Counted from the stretch's first letter, positions 6,312 to 16,296 are shown. The stretch is DNA of 17,819 bases from Hydrogenophaga sp. (GCA_030684755.1 JAUXXN010000078.1:1-17819); one strand, 5' to 3'. The notes: generated from the letters alone by a model not told the origin. Made by a program: numbers and translations.

Positions 6312-7225
6312 TTCTTCCGCATCAGTGTGGACTTGCCAAACAAGCTTTCAATCAAATCCACCGCCAGCAGCGCCGTGCGGTTGCGCACGTCCAGCGCCGG
6401 GTTGAGTTCCATCACGTCCATGCTGGCCATGCGCCCGGAGTCGGCGATCATTTCCATGCACAGCTGCGCCTCGCGGTAGGTGGGGCCGCCGGGCACGGTG
6501 GTGCCCACGCCGGGGGCGATTTCGGGGTCCAGAAAATCCACGTCAAAACTCACATGCAGGTGGGTGTTGTCGTCGATGCCCGTCAGCGCTTGTTCCATGG
6601 TGTGGCGCATGCCCATTTCGTCGATGTAGCGCATGTCAAACACCTCCAGCCCGGCTTCGTGCACCAGGCGCTTTTCGCCTGCGTCCACGCTGCGAATGCC
6701 GATCTGGCGCACCGCGCTGGCTTCAATGGCCGGCGTGTTCCCGCCAATGCCGGTGAGCAGCGCCGGGCCTTGACCACACAGCAGCGCGACCGGCATGCCG
6801 TGGATGTTGCCGCTGGGCGTGAGGGCGGCGGTGTTGAAGTCGGCGTGCGCGTCGAGCCAGAGCACGCGCAGGGTTTTGCCGGTTTCGCGGCAGTGCCGCG
6901 CCACCGCGCTGATAGAACCCAGGCCCAGGCAGTGGTCGCCACCGAGCACAATGGGCATGCGGCCCCGGGCCAGTTCGGCGTACACCGCTTCGTGCAGGGT
7001 CTGGTTCCATGCCGCTACCTCGGCCAAGTGGCGGTACCCGTTCACCGGCGGCTGCCACGGGTTGGCCGGGCCGCTGAGGTTGCCGCAGTCGGTGACCTGC
7101 AGGCCGTGGCTTTCCAGCACCGCCTGGATGCCCGCCACGCGCAGCGCTTCGGGGCCCATGCTGGCGCCGCGTGCGCCTGCGCCAATGTCGGTGGGGACGC
7201 CAATGAGACTGATGGATTTTTGCAT
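6308..7225 (-). CDS. rocF: Arginase
   Basis: A 305-residue enzyme that hydrolyses L-arginine to L-ornithine and urea with a dinuclear manganese centre in the cytoplasm. All ureohydrolase metal motifs are present in order: GGDHCLGLGS, DAHADFNT with GNIHGMP, SFDVDFLDP and MELNPALD. The N-terminus (ISLIGVPTDIGAGARGASMGPEALR) and the overall length are those of true arginases rather than agmatinases. The ATG at 7225 has only a weak ribosome-binding site. The gene reads toward mazEF and is divergent from the DUF6352-like gene. No arginine-catabolism partner (ornithine aminotransferase, transporter) is in the window. Confidence 0.94.
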   Translation of the reverse strand: MQKSISLIGVPTDIGAGARGASMGPEALRVAGIQAVLESHGLQVTDCGNLSGPANPWQPPVNGYRHLAEVAAWNQTLHEAVYAELARGRMPIVLGGDHCLGLGSISAVARHCRETGKTLRVLWLDAHADFNTAALTPSGNIHGMPVALLCGQGPALLTGIGGNTPAIEASAVRQIGIRSVDAGEKRLVHEAGLEVFDMRYIDEMGMRHTMEQALTGIDDNTHLHVSFDVDFLDPEIAPGVGTTVPGGPTYREAQLCMEMIADSGRMASMDVMELNPALDVRNRTALLAVDLIESLFGKSTLMRKN

Positions 7226-7375
7226 GGCGTTATTGTGCGGCGAGATGGCTTGGGCGGCCCAACCCCGTCGGTCGTGCGGTGTCTTTCGGGCTGTGCACGC
7301 TCGCTGCGTGGGTCACAGACAATGGCGCACGTTTTTCAACCGCTGGCTGTGCGGCAGCTGGCAACACACAAAGCC

Positions 7376-8458
7376 ATGTTCCCGTCTGCATTCCCCATTT
7401 GGACCCCCTGCGGCTTTGCGCTGCTGGAACGCACGCCCCGTGGCTGGCTCAGCCCGACCGATGCCTACTGGCGCCTGTGGTTGGCGCGGCCCGAGTTGGC
7501 TTTGGTAGAAGAGTCGTGCCCTGCTGAGCAAGCCTTGCACGCCTCGCTCATGGCCTCGCCCATGAGGCCGGTGCCCGCCGCCGAGCTGGACGCGTTTGAA
7601 GACGCCGATGCGCGCGCCAACCACCACCTGTTTCTGGCCTTTCGCGACGCCGTGGTGGCGGCGGGTTCGATCGAGGCGGCTTACGCCGGCTTCTTCAAGG
7701 CCGGTGCCATTTCGGTGCCGCCCCTGTTTCTGGACCTGATGGTTCAGGCGATTGTGTGCAACCTGTTGCAGGACGAGCCCGATGCCTGGCAGTGGCGCGC
7801 CGCCGAAATGCTGTTTCGCCGCCAACGCGTGAGCGTGCAAGACGGCCGTGTGCTCAGCGGCGACAGCGAGGTGCTGGACCTGACCCACGAGACCGGTGGC
7901 TTGGGTTCGGTGGGGCGCCTGCTGATGCAGAGCGGTGCTTCACTGCCCACGGTGCAAATGGAGGTGCTGGGCGAAGACAACGCCGGGCGCTACATGAACA
8001 GCCTGGCCGGCGTTGGACGTTTCAACTTCTTGCTTGACCTCACACACGAGATTCAGCGTGAGCTGCCGCACGGGCTGACGCTGACCATGAACCGGGCCCA
8101 GTCGGGCTTGAAGGCGCTGGCGCAGGTGCTGGAAAAATGGGTGCGCCATTTCCTGGGCGTGGGCGTGCAGATTCAGGCCGAGTCGCGCATCGAAGACCCT
8201 GCCTGGCGCTGGCACCTGGGCCTGGATGCTGAAGCCACCCAGCTGCTGAACGACCTGTATATCGGCCAAACCGTGCCACCCGAGCGCCAGCAGCGGTTGA
8301 TCAGTTTGTTCAAGCTGCGTTTTGACGACCCGCAGCACATGCGCGCCGATGTGCGGGGCAAACCGGTGTATCTGGGCCTGGCCATGACGGCCGATGGCTT
8401 GCTGAAACTGAAGCCTCAAAACCTGCTGCTGAATTTGCCGCTGTCGGCACCTGCCTGA
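7376..8458 (+). CDS. DUF6352-like conserved protein of unknown function
   Basis: A protein of 360 residues from ATG 7376, or 378 from ATG 7322. I recall the pattern as the DUF6352 family of betaproteobacteria: an N-terminal PCGFALLERTPRGWLSPTD-type start, ARPELALVEESCPAEQALH, then DADARANHHLFLAFRD, AAEMLFRRQRVSVQDG and a C-terminal RGKPVYLGLAMTADG followed by LKLKPQNLLLNLPL. The family's function is unknown to me. No signal peptide, membrane segment or catalytic motif is evident. I prefer 7376 because family members begin close to the PCGF motif, but neither start has a clear ribosome-binding site. The open frame runs back to 6554 only as the antisense of arginase. Its stop is 6 bp from the stop of the convergent histidine kinase. 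Confidence 0.75.
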   Translation: MFPSAFPIWTPCGFALLERTPRGWLSPTDAYWRLWLARPELALVEESCPAEQALHASLMASPMRPVPAAELDAFEDADARANHHLFLAFRDAVVAAGSIEAAYAGFFKAGAISVPPLFLDLMVQAIVCNLLQDEPDAWQWRAAEMLFRRQRVSVQDGRVLSGDSEVLDLTHETGGLGSVGRLLMQSGASLPTVQMEVLGEDNAGRYMNSLAGVGRFNFLLDLTHEIQRELPHGLTLTMNRAQSGLKALAQVLEKWVRHFLGVGVQIQAESRIEDPAWRWHLGLDAEATQLLNDLYIGQTVPPERQQRLISLFKLRFDDPQHMRADVRGKPVYLGLAMTADGLLKLKPQNLLLNLPLSAPA

Positions 8459-8464
8459 GCGGGT

Positions 8465-11400
8465 TCAGGCGCGGGGCAGCTCGATGTAGAACGTGGCGCC
8501 CTGACCCGGCGTGCTCTCGGCGCGTACCAGTCCACCCATGCGCTCCACCGCCTTGTGCACCAGCGCCAGCCCGATGCCGGTGCCCGGAATCTGTTCCTGC
8601 CGGTGCAGGCGCTGGAACATGCCGAAGATGCGGTCGTGGTATTTCATGTCGAAGCCGATACCTTGGTCGCTCACGCTCAACAGCACGCGGTCGCCATCGG
8701 CCCGGGCCTCAATGCAGATGCGCGGCGCGTCCTTCGCTGGCGTGAACTTCAAAGCGTTGTCCATCAGGTTGCGCAGCACAATAGCCAGCCCCTTGGGGTT
8801 GGCCTGCACCTTCAGGTCTGCGGCGATCCGCACGACCAACTGCCCATGGCGCGCTTCCAATTCGTTTCGGAACGGTGCGGTTACCTCCTGCACACCCGCT
8901 GCCACAGCCATAGGCTCCGTCTGCCCGGTCTGCTCCTGCAGGCGCGAATACGCCAACAAGTCGTTGACCAGTTGCGACATGTGCAAGGTGGCCTTGTGGA
9001 TGCGGTGCAGGTACTCGCGACCCTGGTCGTTGAGTTGATCCGCGTGTTCTTCAAGCAGCAGCGAACAGAAGCCTTCGATGCCACGCAGCGGCGTGCGCAG
9101 ATCGTGAGAAGCCGAGAAGGTGAACGATTCGAGTTCGCGGTTTACCCGGGTGAGTTGTTGCACGCTGTCCTGCAACTGGGCCGTGCGTTCGGACACCTTG
9201 TTTTCCAGCCCTTCAGTCAGCCCGCGAATTTGCTCTTGCGCCTCTACCCGCAGGCGGATGTTGACCAGCATCTGGGAAAACAGCTGCAACAGGGTGGCTT
9301 CTTTTTCACCGTAGTTGTGGGTGTTGCGTACCGAGTCCAAGCCGACGAAGCCCATGCACCGGTCTCCGTGCATCATGGGCAGCGCTATCAGGCTCTTGAT
9401 GCCTTGCGGTTCTAGGAACCCGCGCAAGGGGCTGGGCGGTAGGGCTTGTATATCGGGGACATGCATGACCTGGCCGATGCGGTGTTTCTCAATCCAGTCA
9501 GGAATCAATGTAAAAGGCAGGTTCTGGAGGTTCTCGATTTCTGGGCTGACACCTTCTGCGCACCATTCGTGGGTGTTGGACCCTGTCTCGGTCTCGAAGT
9601 CGTAGTCGAACAGATAGGCACGGTCGGCGTCCACGAAGCGGCCCATGTCGCCCAGTGCTTCATTGATCGCCGTGTGGGCCATGTGCAATGGCAGGTTGAT
9701 GAAGTGGTTGGCCAAGCTAAACAGCAGCAGGACGAACTGGCTCATGCGCTCACGCTCCCGTTGCGCCGCCTGTTGCTCGGTGACATCGCGCACAAGGATC
9801 ATGCAGTGCCCACTTTCGGCCAGCCAAGCCAAGCGGGCGTTGAAATGGCGCAGGCCCACGGGCAGTTCTAGGCTGTAGTCCATTTCCTGCAGACCGTGCT
9901 GGCGGGCGCGGGCCATGGCCTCGCGCTGCATCTGCACTGTGTGGGGCGGCAGGACGTCGCTGATGGTGCGCCCCAGGAACTGCTCGGGTTGGGCAAACAG
10001 CAGGTCGACGCGACCCGCCTGGAAGTACACGAAGCGTTCCTGCTCGTCGACCACGAACAGTATGTCTTGCAACACGTCAAACACCTGTTCGAGCATGGCG
10101 CCGCGCTCGCGGGCGGTGGCTTCGGCCTGACGCAGATTGGTCATGTCCAGGCAAGAACCGATGTAGCCAATGAAACGGTTGTCGGCGTCGTAGCGGGGTC
10201 GGCCTTGTTTCAGCAGCCACCGGTATTCGCCGCTGTGGTGCCGCAGACGGTGCTCCATGCTGAACGGCTCTCGGGCTTCGAAGGCGTTGAAATAGACGGT
10301 CATCCACTGGGCGTGGTCGTCTGGGTGCATACCCTCCATCCAGCCTTCGCCCAATTCTTGCACCAGGGTGCGGCCGGTAAATTCCAGCCAAGCACCGTTG
10401 AACCAGTCGATCCGCTTGTCGGTGCCGCTGGTCCAAATCAGCGCGGGTGAGGCGTTGGTCACGGTTTCCAGTTGGGCCAGGGTCTGGCGTTGCGCTTCTT
10501 CCGCCGATTTGCGGTCGGAAATATCGAATGTGGTGCCCGCCATGTGGGTGACATGGCCGCTGGCGTCTCGCAAGCCGCTGCCACGGGTGTCGAACCAGTG
10601 GTACCGGCCTTGTGCGTTGCGCGCGCGAAACTCCAACTGGTAGTCAGCTTCGCCTTTGAAGAAGCGCCGCAGCGCCATGCGCAAACGGGACAAGTCTTCA
10701 GGGTGTATCAGGTCTAAAAACAGGGCTCCCATCCTGTCCTCGGGTGGCGACGTGTGGCCCAGGGCAACAAAAAACTCGTCGCTGGGCTTGATGAAACCCT
10801 GGTCAAAGTCCCACTCCCACACCTGACCGTGTGACGCTGCGAGCCGGAAGCGTTGTTCGCTGCGCGCCAGAGCGCGCTGGTCCAGCTCCAGCTGCGTGAC
10901 GTCTCGGAACATCAACAGCAGGCGCGGTTGGCCGTCCACCGTCACCCGCTCGGCGCTGTAGCGCACATGGATTTCCTGGCCGTCTGGGCGGTTGCTGCTG
11001 ATCTGTATGTTGCGCACCTTGTCGCCCTTTTCCAGGGCGGCCAGCAGGTGCTGGCGTTTGTCTGGCGAGCGCCAGAGGCCGAGTTCGGTGGATGTAAACC
11101 CGATCAGTTGGTCGCGCGGTCGGCCAAACAGGCTGCAAAACGCGTCGTTAACCAGCAGCAGGCGTCCGCTGTCCCATTCGGCCAGCGACATGGCTTCAGG
11201 TGCTGCCCGGAACACCGACTCGAACAATTGCTGTGCTGACAGGCGGCGGGCCTCGGCCTCGTGGCGTTCTGTGATGTCGCGGCTTACTGCAAGCACCGTG
11301 GGTTTGTCGCCAGGCAGAGTCGGCTCCAGAAGGGCCTGAGCTTCCCAGTGACGCACACCCTCGGGTCCGGGGTAGGAGAAATACAGCGTGTCAGTTCGCC

Positions 11401-12538
11401 CGGTTTTGAAAACGCCTGCAATGTAAGCGCTCCATTTTTCTGCGACCGCCGGTGGCGCTCCGATCTCGGAGAGGGTTCGGCCCAACATCGCTTCGGGCTT
11501 GAGGCCGTTGGCGGATTCAACAGCCGGGTTGACGAACAACATGCGCAGTTGCTGGTCGTACCGCACCACGACGTCGGGCAGATGGCCGTTGAGGGTCTGG
11601 TAATGCCGTTCACTGCGGCGCAGGTTCCGGACCGCATGGTCCAGGCGCCAGGCGCCATAGGCAATGGCGGCTGCTACCAGCAATGTGAGCGCGATGGCCA
11701 GGGGCAGTAGCGCCGTCCAGGCCGCCAGCACATTTTGAACCGGCAGCGCGTACACCATCACGAGGCGCTCAGCCCCGTTGTTCAGGCGGTTGTAACCCAC
11801 AATGCGCGGCACGCCGTCGATGACGGCCACCACCTGCATGACCCCACTGGGCGCTTTCTGCAGAGCGGTGCTCACATGACCGCGCACGGTGCGCCCCTGA
11901 TCCCGCTCGACCACCGGGTACCGCGCCAAAATGGTGGTTGCCCCGTCGTCTTCAACCCGAAACAGGCTCATGCTGCCACCAGAGGGCATGCCTTCAGACG
12001 CAAACTGGTTCAGCAGGGCCTGGCGGTCCAGCAGCACTTCGTAAATTTTGCCACCTTGCTCGGGTGGGTACCTCCAGGCCAGCGGGATCACCCATTGCCC
12101 GGCCTCTTCCCGTGCCAGCCCAGGTAGCCATTGGCCGGTGGGTTGCTCGGGCGTTGCTGGTGGGCTTTGGCGTAGGGTGAAGGGCAGATTCAAAGACCTG
12201 ACCAGTGGTGTGTGACCTTCCAGCAGCTCAACGTGGGCCAGTTCGGGCAACTGGAGCACCAAGTCCATGCTGGCCTTTGCCACCCGCAGTGTTTCTTCCA
12301 GCTCAGCCGCGAGGCGTTTGACCTCGCGCTTCGCCTGCGCCTTGGCCATGTCCAGAGCCGCTTCACGCTGAGTCATCAGCAGACCAATGGCCAAGAGAAA
12401 AAACAGCCCAATGGCGATCACCGACAGCGCCCGCAGCCATGTTTGCTCCGGGTCCGGAGCAACGGAGGCTGAGGGCCCACTAACCAGCGTTTGTGGCGCT
12501 GGCCCGTCATGGGAAGAAGGGTCGGGGTTGGGCTGCAT
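8465..12538 (-). CDS. Membrane-bound multi-PAS sensor histidine kinase
   Basis: A 1357-residue orphan sensor kinase. Order: cytoplasmic leader; membrane helix about 35-55; periplasmic sensor region about 56-276; second helix about 277-297; five PAS/PAC units (about 310-425, 428-548, 555-675, 682-802, 808-920), each ending in a D-[IMV]-[ST]-type PAC tail; a GAF domain about 932-1095; a coiled linker; a HisKA domain with the phosphoacceptor H1145 in FSASHDLRTPLRGIEG; and a HATPase domain with N box NLMDNALKFTP (N1261), DQGIGFD, IFGMFQRLH and GTGIGLAL. There is no receiver domain and no regulator gene nearby. ATG 12538 is the only usable start, since a TAG lies 27 nt upstream in frame and the next Met falls at the end of helix 1. 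Signals sensed are unknown. Confidence 0.92.
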   Translation of the reverse strand: MQPNPDPSSHDGPAPQTLVSGPSASVAPDPEQTWLRALSVIAIGLFFLLAIGLLMTQREAALDMAKAQAKREVKRLAAELEETLRVAKASMDLVLQLPELAHVELLEGHTPLVRSLNLPFTLRQSPPATPEQPTGQWLPGLAREEAGQWVIPLAWRYPPEQGGKIYEVLLDRQALLNQFASEGMPSGGSMSLFRVEDDGATTILARYPVVERDQGRTVRGHVSTALQKAPSGVMQVVAVIDGVPRIVGYNRLNNGAERLVMVYALPVQNVLAAWTALLPLAIALTLLVAAAIAYGAWRLDHAVRNLRRSERHYQTLNGHLPDVVVRYDQQLRMLFVNPAVESANGLKPEAMLGRTLSEIGAPPAVAEKWSAYIAGVFKTGRTDTLYFSYPGPEGVRHWEAQALLEPTLPGDKPTVLAVSRDITERHEAEARRLSAQQLFESVFRAAPEAMSLAEWDSGRLLLVNDAFCSLFGRPRDQLIGFTSTELGLWRSPDKRQHLLAALEKGDKVRNIQISSNRPDGQEIHVRYSAERVTVDGQPRLLLMFRDVTQLELDQRALARSEQRFRLAASHGQVWEWDFDQGFIKPSDEFFVALGHTSPPEDRMGALFLDLIHPEDLSRLRMALRRFFKGEADYQLEFRARNAQGRYHWFDTRGSGLRDASGHVTHMAGTTFDISDRKSAEEAQRQTLAQLETVTNASPALIWTSGTDKRIDWFNGAWLEFTGRTLVQELGEGWMEGMHPDDHAQWMTVYFNAFEAREPFSMEHRLRHHSGEYRWLLKQGRPRYDADNRFIGYIGSCLDMTNLRQAEATARERGAMLEQVFDVLQDILFVVDEQERFVYFQAGRVDLLFAQPEQFLGRTISDVLPPHTVQMQREAMARARQHGLQEMDYSLELPVGLRHFNARLAWLAESGHCMILVRDVTEQQAAQRERERMSQFVLLLFSLANHFINLPLHMAHTAINEALGDMGRFVDADRAYLFDYDFETETGSNTHEWCAEGVSPEIENLQNLPFTLIPDWIEKHRIGQVMHVPDIQALPPSPLRGFLEPQGIKSLIALPMMHGDRCMGFVGLDSVRNTHNYGEKEATLLQLFSQMLVNIRLRVEAQEQIRGLTEGLENKVSERTAQLQDSVQQLTRVNRELESFTFSASHDLRTPLRGIEGFCSLLLEEHADQLNDQGREYLHRIHKATLHMSQLVNDLLAYSRLQEQTGQTEPMAVAAGVQEVTAPFRNELEARHGQLVVRIAADLKVQANPKGLAIVLRNLMDNALKFTPAKDAPRICIEARADGDRVLLSVSDQGIGFDMKYHDRIFGMFQRLHRQEQIPGTGIGLALVHKAVERMGGLVRAESTPGQGATFYIELPRA

Positions 12539-12660
12539 GCGTGCTGGGCGTGAATGGGGCGGCTAGCCAAGCGTAAGAATTTGTTTCAGTCTAGCAGCCT
12601 CCTCAGCGTGCGACCGCCCAACCCAAGCCTGAATTTCCCATGGTTTCGCCCAAAGGGTTG

Positions 12661-12679
12661 TGCTGGTGCGCTTCCAGCA
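12661..12679 (-). terminator. Weak hairpin after icmF
   Basis: TGCTGG and CCAGCA pair around a 7-nt loop, starting 16 nt past the icmF stop on the minus strand. No T-run follows, so rho-independent termination is doubtful. The remaining gap to the kinase gene (12539-12660) shows nothing else I can name. Confidence 0.25.
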
Positions 12680-12694
12680 TGCAGGCTTACCGGC

Positions 12695-15600
12695 TTACAT
12701 ATTCCGCCGGTACTGCCCGCCCACCTCAAACAGCGCGTTGGTGATTTGCCCCAGCGAGCAGCAGCGCACCGCGTCCATCAGCACCTCAAACACGTTTTTG
12801 TTTTCAATCACCGCTTGTTGCAAACGGGCGAGCTGCACCGGGGCCTCGGCAGCGTGGCGGGTGTGGAAGTCGGCCAAGCGTTGCAGTTGGCTTTGCTTTT
12901 CTTCTTCGGTGGAGCGGGCCAATTCCAGCTTGTCCATGACCGCGTCGCCGTGCGGGTTGCGGAAGGTGTTCACGCCCACGATCGGGTACTCGCCCGTGTG
13001 TTTGAGCATTTCGTAGTGCATGGATTCGTCTTGAATCTTGCCACGTTGGTAACCGGTTTCCATCGCGCCCAGCACACCGCCGCGCTCGGCGATTTTCTCG
13101 AACTCGGCCAGCACCGCTTCTTCCACCAGCTCGGTCAGGTCGTCGATGATGAACGCGCCTTGGTTGGGGTTTTCGTTTTTCGCCAATCCCCATTCGCGGT
13201 TGATGATGAGTTGAATCGCCATGGCGCGGCGCACCGACTCTTCGGTGGGTGTGGTGATGGCTTCGTCGAAGGCGTTGGTGTGCAGGCTGTTGCAGTTGTC
13301 GTAAATGGCAATCAGCGCCTGCAGCGTGGTGCGGATGTCGTTGAACTGGATCTCTTGCGCATGCAGGCTGCGCCCGCTGGTTTGCACGTGGTACTTCAGT
13401 TTCTGGCTGCGCTCGTTGGCCCCATACCGGTCGCGCATGGCCACCGCCCAGATGCGCCGTGCCACGCGGCCCAGCACGGTGTATTCCGGGTCCATGCCGT
13501 TGCTGAAGAAGAACGACAGGTTGGGCGCGAAGTCGTCAATGTGCATGCCGCGAGCAAGATACGCCTCCACAAACGTGAAGCCGTTGGACAACGTGAAAGC
13601 GAGCTGGCTGATGGGGTTGGCACCGGCTTCGGCGATGTGGTAGCCGCTGATGGACACGCTGTAGAAGTTGCGCACGTCGTGGTGCACAAACCACTCGGCA
13701 ATGTCGCCCATCACCTTCAAGCTGAACTCGGTGCTGAAGATGCAGGTGTTTTGGCCTTGGTCTTCTTTCAAGATGTCGGCCTGCACCGTGCCACGCACGT
13801 TGGCCAGCACCCATTCGCGGATTTTTTGCGCTTCGGTGTCGGTGGGCTCACGGCCATTGTCGGCCTTGAACTTCTCCAGGTTTTGATCGATAGCGGTGTT
13901 CATGAACATCGCCAAGATGCTGGGCGCTGGGCCGTTGATGGTCATGGACACCGAGGTGGCCGGGTGGCAGAGGTCAAAGCCGCCGTAGAGCACCTTCATG
14001 TCGTCCAGCGTAGCAATGCTCACGCCCGAGATGCCCACTTTGCCGTAAATGTCCGGGCGCGGGTCGGGGTCGTTGCCGTAGAGCGTGACCGAGTCGAACG
14101 CGGTGCTTAGGCGCTTGGCGGGCGTGCCTGCGCTCAGCAGCTTGAAGCGGCGGTTGGTGCGGAACGGGTCTCCTTCACCGGCAAACATGCGGGTGGGGTC
14201 TTCGCCTTCGCGCTTGAACGCGAAGGTGCCGGCGGTGTAGGGGAAGCTGCCGGGCACGTTGTCCAGCATCAGCCACTTCAAGATTTCGCCGTGGTCTTCA
14301 TAGGTGGGTAGGGCCACTTTGCGGATGGTGGTGCCGCTGAGCGATTTGGTGGTGAGCGCGGTGCGGATTTCTTTGTCGCGGATTTTCACCACGTACTCGT
14401 CGCCCGCGTAGGCCTTTTGCATGTCGGGCCACTGCGTCAGCAGCTTGCGGGCGGCCGGGTCCTGGTCCAGTTCGCGTTGCTGCGCCAGGTCAATCACCGC
14501 TTCGGCGGCTTTGGCGCGGGTGGGTTTTTCAGCCCGCAACATGTGTGCGCTGGCGTTGAGCTGTTGAATTTCGCGGGCCAGGCGGGCCTGTTCGCGGGCG
14601 CGCTTTTTGTAGCCGCGCACCGTGTCGGAAATTTCGGCCAAGTAGCGCGTGCGGGCCGCTGGCACGATGGGCGTCTGGTTGGTGCTGTGGCGCACGGCCA
14701 CGACCGGCAAGCGGCCCTCGGTGAGCGGCAGGCCCAGCGCGCCGAGGCGGGTTTTCAGGGCTTGGTAGAGCGCGGTCACGCCGTCGTCGTTGAAGCGTGC
14801 AGCCATGGTGCCGAACACCGGCATCTGTTCGGTGGGCGTGGTCCAGGCTTCCTTGTTGCGCTGCACCTGCTTGGCCACGTCGCGCAGCGCGTCGCTGGCG
14901 CCTTTGCGGTCAAATTTGTTGATGGCGACGAACTCGGCAAAGTCGAGCATGTCGATTTTTTCCAGCTGGCTGGCCGCGCCAAACTCGGGCGTCATCACGT
15001 ACATGGGCACGTCCACATGCGGCACGATGGCCGCGTCGCCCTGACCAATGCCCGAGGTTTCAACCACGATCACGTCAAAACCCGACACCTTGCAGGCGGC
15101 GATCACATCGGGCAGGGCGGCGCTGATTTCGCTGCCAAAGTCGCGTGTGGCCAGGCTGCGCATGAACACACGTTGGCCTTTCTGCCAGGGTGCAATGGCG
15201 TTCATGCGGATGCGGTCGCCCAGCAGGGCGCCGCCGCTTTTGCGCCGCGACGGGTCGATGCTGATGACCGCCACGCGCAGCGCGTCGTCTTGATCCAGCC
15301 GCAGGCGCCGAATGAGTTCGTCGGTCAGGCTGGATTTGCCCGCGCCGCCGGTGCCGGTGATGCCGAGCACGGGCACTTTTTTGGTCGCTGCTTCGGTGCG
15401 GATGTGCTGCACCAAGGCCGCGTCGGCCTTGTCGTTCTCCAAGGCGGTGATGAGCTGCGCCAAAGCGCGCCAGTGCATTTCGGTCTGGCCTTCAATGGCG
15501 CTGGCGTTGGTGGGTGCCAAGAGGCTGATGTCCTTGTCGCAGCGCATCACCATTTCACCAATCATCCCGGCGAGGCCCATTTTCTGGCCGTCTTCGGGGC

Positions 15601-15988
15601 TGTAGATGCGGGCCACGCCGTAGGCTTGCAGCTCGCGGATTTCGTCGGGCACGATCACGCCACCACCGCCACCAAACACTTGGATGTGCTCGCCACCCCG
15701 GCTCTTGAGCAGGTCCACCATGTACTTGAAATACTCCACATGGCCGCCTTGGTACGAGCTGATGGCAATGCCCTGCGCGTCTTCTTGCAGCGCCGCAGTC
15801 ACCACCTCGTCCACCGAGCGGTTGTGGCCCAAGTGGATCACCTCGGCGCCCATGCCTTGCAAAATGCGCCGCATGATGTTGATGGCGGCATCGTGCCCGT
15901 CAAACAGGCTGGCGGCTGTGACAAAGCGCACCTTGTTCGTGGGGCGGTAGTTGGCCAGGGCTTGGTATTCGGCGGACAGGTTGCTCAT
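12695..15988 (-). CDS. icmF: Fused isobutyryl-CoA mutase IcmF
   Basis: A 1097-residue adenosylcobalamin enzyme that interconverts isobutyryl-CoA and n-butyryl-CoA. Order: B12-binding domain (about 18-150) with the cobalt ligand H32 in LFDGHDAAI; a MeaI-like G-protein chaperone domain with P-loop [13 protein letters not shown] (K218); a linker; and the mutase TIM barrel from about 570 to the end ([32 protein letters not shown]). F589 (GTFAF) and Q746 (GQNT) replace the Tyr and Arg that methylmalonyl-CoA mutase uses for succinyl/methylmalonyl groups, which supports isobutyryl-CoA specificity. ATG 15988 begins family homology and follows an AGAGAGAG stretch; an upstream start at 16045 is unsupported. 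It stands alone, with a palindrome in its promoter region. It links valine breakdown to butyryl-CoA. Confidence 0.95.
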   Translation of the reverse strand: MSNLSAEYQALANYRPTNKVRFVTAASLFDGHDAAINIMRRILQGMGAEVIHLGHNRSVDEVVTAALQEDAQGIAISSYQGGHVEYFKYMVDLLKSRGGEHIQVFGGGGGVIVPDEIRELQAYGVARIYSPEDGQKMGLAGMIGEMVMRCDKDISLLAPTNASAIEGQTEMHWRALAQLITALENDKADAALVQHIRTEAATKKVPVLGITGTGGAGKSSLTDELIRRLRLDQDDALRVAVISIDPSRRKSGGALLGDRIRMNAIAPWQKGQRVFMRSLATRDFGSEISAALPDVIAACKVSGFDVIVVETSGIGQGDAAIVPHVDVPMYVMTPEFGAASQLEKIDMLDFAEFVAINKFDRKGASDALRDVAKQVQRNKEAWTTPTEQMPVFGTMAARFNDDGVTALYQALKTRLGALGLPLTEGRLPVVAVRHSTNQTPIVPAARTRYLAEISDTVRGYKKRAREQARLAREIQQLNASAHMLRAEKPTRAKAAEAVIDLAQQRELDQDPAARKLLTQWPDMQKAYAGDEYVVKIRDKEIRTALTTKSLSGTTIRKVALPTYEDHGEILKWLMLDNVPGSFPYTAGTFAFKREGEDPTRMFAGEGDPFRTNRRFKLLSAGTPAKRLSTAFDSVTLYGNDPDPRPDIYGKVGISGVSIATLDDMKVLYGGFDLCHPATSVSMTINGPAPSILAMFMNTAIDQNLEKFKADNGREPTDTEAQKIREWVLANVRGTVQADILKEDQGQNTCIFSTEFSLKVMGDIAEWFVHHDVRNFYSVSISGYHIAEAGANPISQLAFTLSNGFTFVEAYLARGMHIDDFAPNLSFFFSNGMDPEYTVLGRVARRIWAVAMRDRYGANERSQKLKYHVQTSGRSLHAQEIQFNDIRTTLQALIAIYDNCNSLHTNAFDEAITTPTEESVRRAMAIQLIINREWGLAKNENPNQGAFIIDDLTELVEEAVLAEFEKIAERGGVLGAMETGYQRGKIQDESMHYEMLKHTGEYPIVGVNTFRNPHGDAVMDKLELARSTEEEKQSQLQRLADFHTRHAAEAPVQLARLQQAVIENKNVFEVLMDAVRCCSLGQITNALFEVGGQYRRNM

Positions 15989-16119
15989 GGTGTGTCTCTC
16001 TCTTTTTGGGGTGGGAATGCGTTGGGTAGGGGTGTGTTGGCTCACCCGCTGGCCGTTGAAGCAGGCTGTGTGGGTGCGAAAAGGTCGGACGAAGCAAACC
16101 GTTTTGGGTTGGTTTTATG

Positions 16120-16141
16120 TTGACGTTTACGTAAACGTTAA
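16120..16141. promoter_or_regulatory. Palindromic operator upstream of icmF
   Basis: ACGTTTACGTAAACGT (16123-16138) is a perfect 16-bp palindrome; the dyad extends to 22 bp with one mismatched pair. It lies 132 bp upstream of the icmF ATG. On the minus strand it sits between TTAACG and CATAAA, possible -35 and -10 boxes 16 bp apart. The form resembles, from memory, the CGT-rich operators of the MerR-family regulator LiuR of branched-chain amino acid catabolism, which would suit icmF. The binding protein is inferred. Confidence 0.6.
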
Positions 16142-16253
16142 TGGTAACCCGGTTTGACCAAAATGGGGGGCTGTTGGAGGTTTTGGGGGTGGGCTGGTTC
16201 TGCACAATACCGACCCGCTGTGCTGGGTATCGGATAAAGACCATCGCATTAAA

Positions 16254-16296
16254 ATACTTGATGGGGTATGCGTTTTGCTTCGTACCCATCCCGTAC
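16254..16296. promoter_or_regulatory. Two CsoR/CstR-type operator candidates
   Basis: ATACTTGATGGGGTAT (16254-16269) has ATAC and GTAT arms around a G-rich core. GTACCCATCCCGTAC (16282-16296) has GTAC arms around a C-rich core. CsoR-family repressors bind short dyads flanking a G/C tract. The first site overlaps a TAAAAT -10-like box (16250-16255), so binding would block the promoter of the repressor-PDO operon. The second lies 39 nt before the repressor start codon. Confidence 0.45.

Noticed and set aside
6554..7375. N-terminal extension of the DUF6352-like gene
   Set aside because: The extension is antisense to arginase, has no family similarity and lacks a start signal.
12592..12607. AGGAGG on the minus strand about 60 nt before the kinase start
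   Set aside because: No ATG, GTG or TTG lies at a suitable distance, and the one short frame from CTG meets TAG before the kinase, so it is not its ribosome-binding site.
14417..16123. 568-codon plus-strand open frame
   Set aside because: It is the antisense shadow of icmF; its composition is low-complexity and no motif is visible.
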